Assembly: GCA_934162925.1 (NCBI GenBank)
Contig: CAKPJR010000068.1
Span: 1 to 5,716, forward strand
DNA length: 5,716 nucleotides
Reading direction: 5' to 3'
Source: an uncultured Clostridia bacterium
Lineage (GTDB): Bacteria; Bacillota; Clostridia; TANB77; CAG-508
Shown piece by piece: positions 5,333 to 5,716 of this stretch. Numbering within the stretch: position 1 is the first letter of the stretch; each line of letters starts with the position of its first letter. A model generated the notes under the pieces. It did not search any database. It had not been told where the DNA came from and was given only the letters and a program-made list of their open reading frames with translations. Made by a program: the position numbers and the translations under genes.

Positions 5333-5359
5333 TGCCAAAAGGGACGGGGAATTTTGGCA
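5333..5359 (-). repeat. REP-like palindromic repeat, copy 3, next to the RAYT fragment
   Basis: On the - strand this copy begins TGCCAAAATTCCCCGTCC and ends CTTTTGGCA; it differs from copy 1 only by T for C at position 20. It lies five bases past the stop codon of the transposase fragment and in the same orientation relative to it. RAYT genes are known to be flanked by the REP elements they act on, so this position is the main reason for calling the family REP-like. Confidence 0.82.
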
Positions 5360-5364
5360 CAGTT

Positions 5365-5716
5365 TTATATTTTATTATATTCTCTTCTTATTTTTTCTCT
5401 ATTTATTTTAATAATATTAGAAATTATTCTAAATGAAATTTTATGTTTTTTAAGTATTTTTACTAGTTCTCCTAATTCTGTTTTATTACTTTTCAGCTCT
5501 TCTATTTTTAATTCTTTTACTTTTAAAAACTCTTTTACTAATTTGTTGCACACAACTCTTTTATCTTCTTCTATATCTATAAATCTATATTCTTTAGTAT
5601 TGGTAAAGTTGATTTTTTTATAATTTGAACATTCATATTCTTCTGCTTTGTATCTGTCACGAAATACATAGCCTGTCCTTTTGTATTTTTTATTATAATA
5701 TAACCCATATCTAGTG
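5365..5716 (-). CDS. C-terminal part of a REP-associated tyrosine transposase (Y1/IS200-like), 5' end outside the window
   Basis: The frame is open from the window edge (5715) to the TAA at 5365, 116 codons; the often-used GTG at 5553 is only an internal codon. The visible part begins TRYGLYYNKKYKRTGYVF and continues RDRYKAEEYE, the family hallmark (tyrosine-rich helix, YxNxKYxRxGxLFxxRYK). One tyrosine in the first helix may be the catalytic one; the HUH motif would lie outside the window. After YKAEEYE the expected segment with RYIHQNPVKAG and the WSSY motif is missing. The sequence passes to FIDIEEDKR and a C-terminal helix-turn-helix (KHKISFRIISNIIKINREKI) that match the family's end. I infer an in-frame internal deletion of very roughly 60-70 residues, from memory of family sequences. 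It could be a non-functional relic. Its substrate would be the REP-like repeats, one of which follows at once. Confidence 0.78.
   Translation of the reverse strand, partial: TRYGLYYNKKYKRTGYVFRDRYKAEEYECSNYKKINFTNTKEYRFIDIEEDKRVVCNKLVKEFLKVKELKIEELKSNKTELGELVKILKKHKISFRIISNIIKINREKIRREYNKI

Noticed and set aside
178..5359. The 27-bp repeats as a CRISPR array
   Set aside because: Copies are kilobases apart, in both orientations, and there are no regularly spaced repeats or spacers.
5240..5623. 127-codon + strand frame at the right end
   Set aside because: It lies antisense to the transposase frame, is rich in Leu/Ser/Phe as expected from the reverse of an AT-rich gene, and runs through the repeat.

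Overview
The window looks like chromosomal DNA of a low-GC Bacillota, probably an uncultured, gut-type Clostridia; that placement is inference. The support is AT-rich intergenic DNA, strong GGAGG-type ribosome binding sites, GTG starts, sigma-A promoters close to TTGACA-17-TATAAT, U-tract terminators and a tRNA with encoded CCA. UGA acts as a normal stop and tryptophan is TGG.

Layout. A complete tRNA-Pro(UGG) with its terminator opens the window on the + strand. Four protein genes then follow on the - strand, read from high to low coordinates: a seven-helix membrane protein of unknown function (3522-4592), a small membrane protein (2967-3368), a type I phosphoribosyltransferase (2277-2705) and a flotillin/SPFH protein (322-2040). 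The small membrane gene and the flotillin gene each have a convincing promoter of their own, and the flotillin gene has its own terminator, so these are mostly single-gene units rather than an operon. A small Xre-type regulator (4741-5001, + strand) diverges from the membrane-protein gene across a spacer full of TTTCC/GGAAA half-sites, which suggests autoregulation and perhaps control of its neighbour. Downstream of it, at about 5117-5226, is a free-standing structured RNA with its own -10 element and a strong terminator; I do not recognise its class. The window ends inside the C-terminal half of a Y1/IS200-like REP-associated tyrosine transposase (RAYT) on the - strand.

The connecting theme is a dispersed palindromic repeat. 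Three nearly identical 27-bp copies lie at 178-204, 2938-2964 and 5333-5359, two of them within five bases of a stop codon. A related 18-bp-stem palindrome lies at 2169-2212 and a decayed partner at 150-182. One copy sits directly behind the RAYT fragment, which is the arrangement expected of a REP family and its transposase. The RAYT reading frame appears to lack the central segment of the family, so it may be a decaying copy. The flotillin gene has clearly higher GC (45% in a sampled stretch) than its neighbours (27% in a sampled stretch). The reading frame stays open for 85 codons upstream of its likely start, across a repeat palindrome and the promoter, which suggests a rearranged junction.
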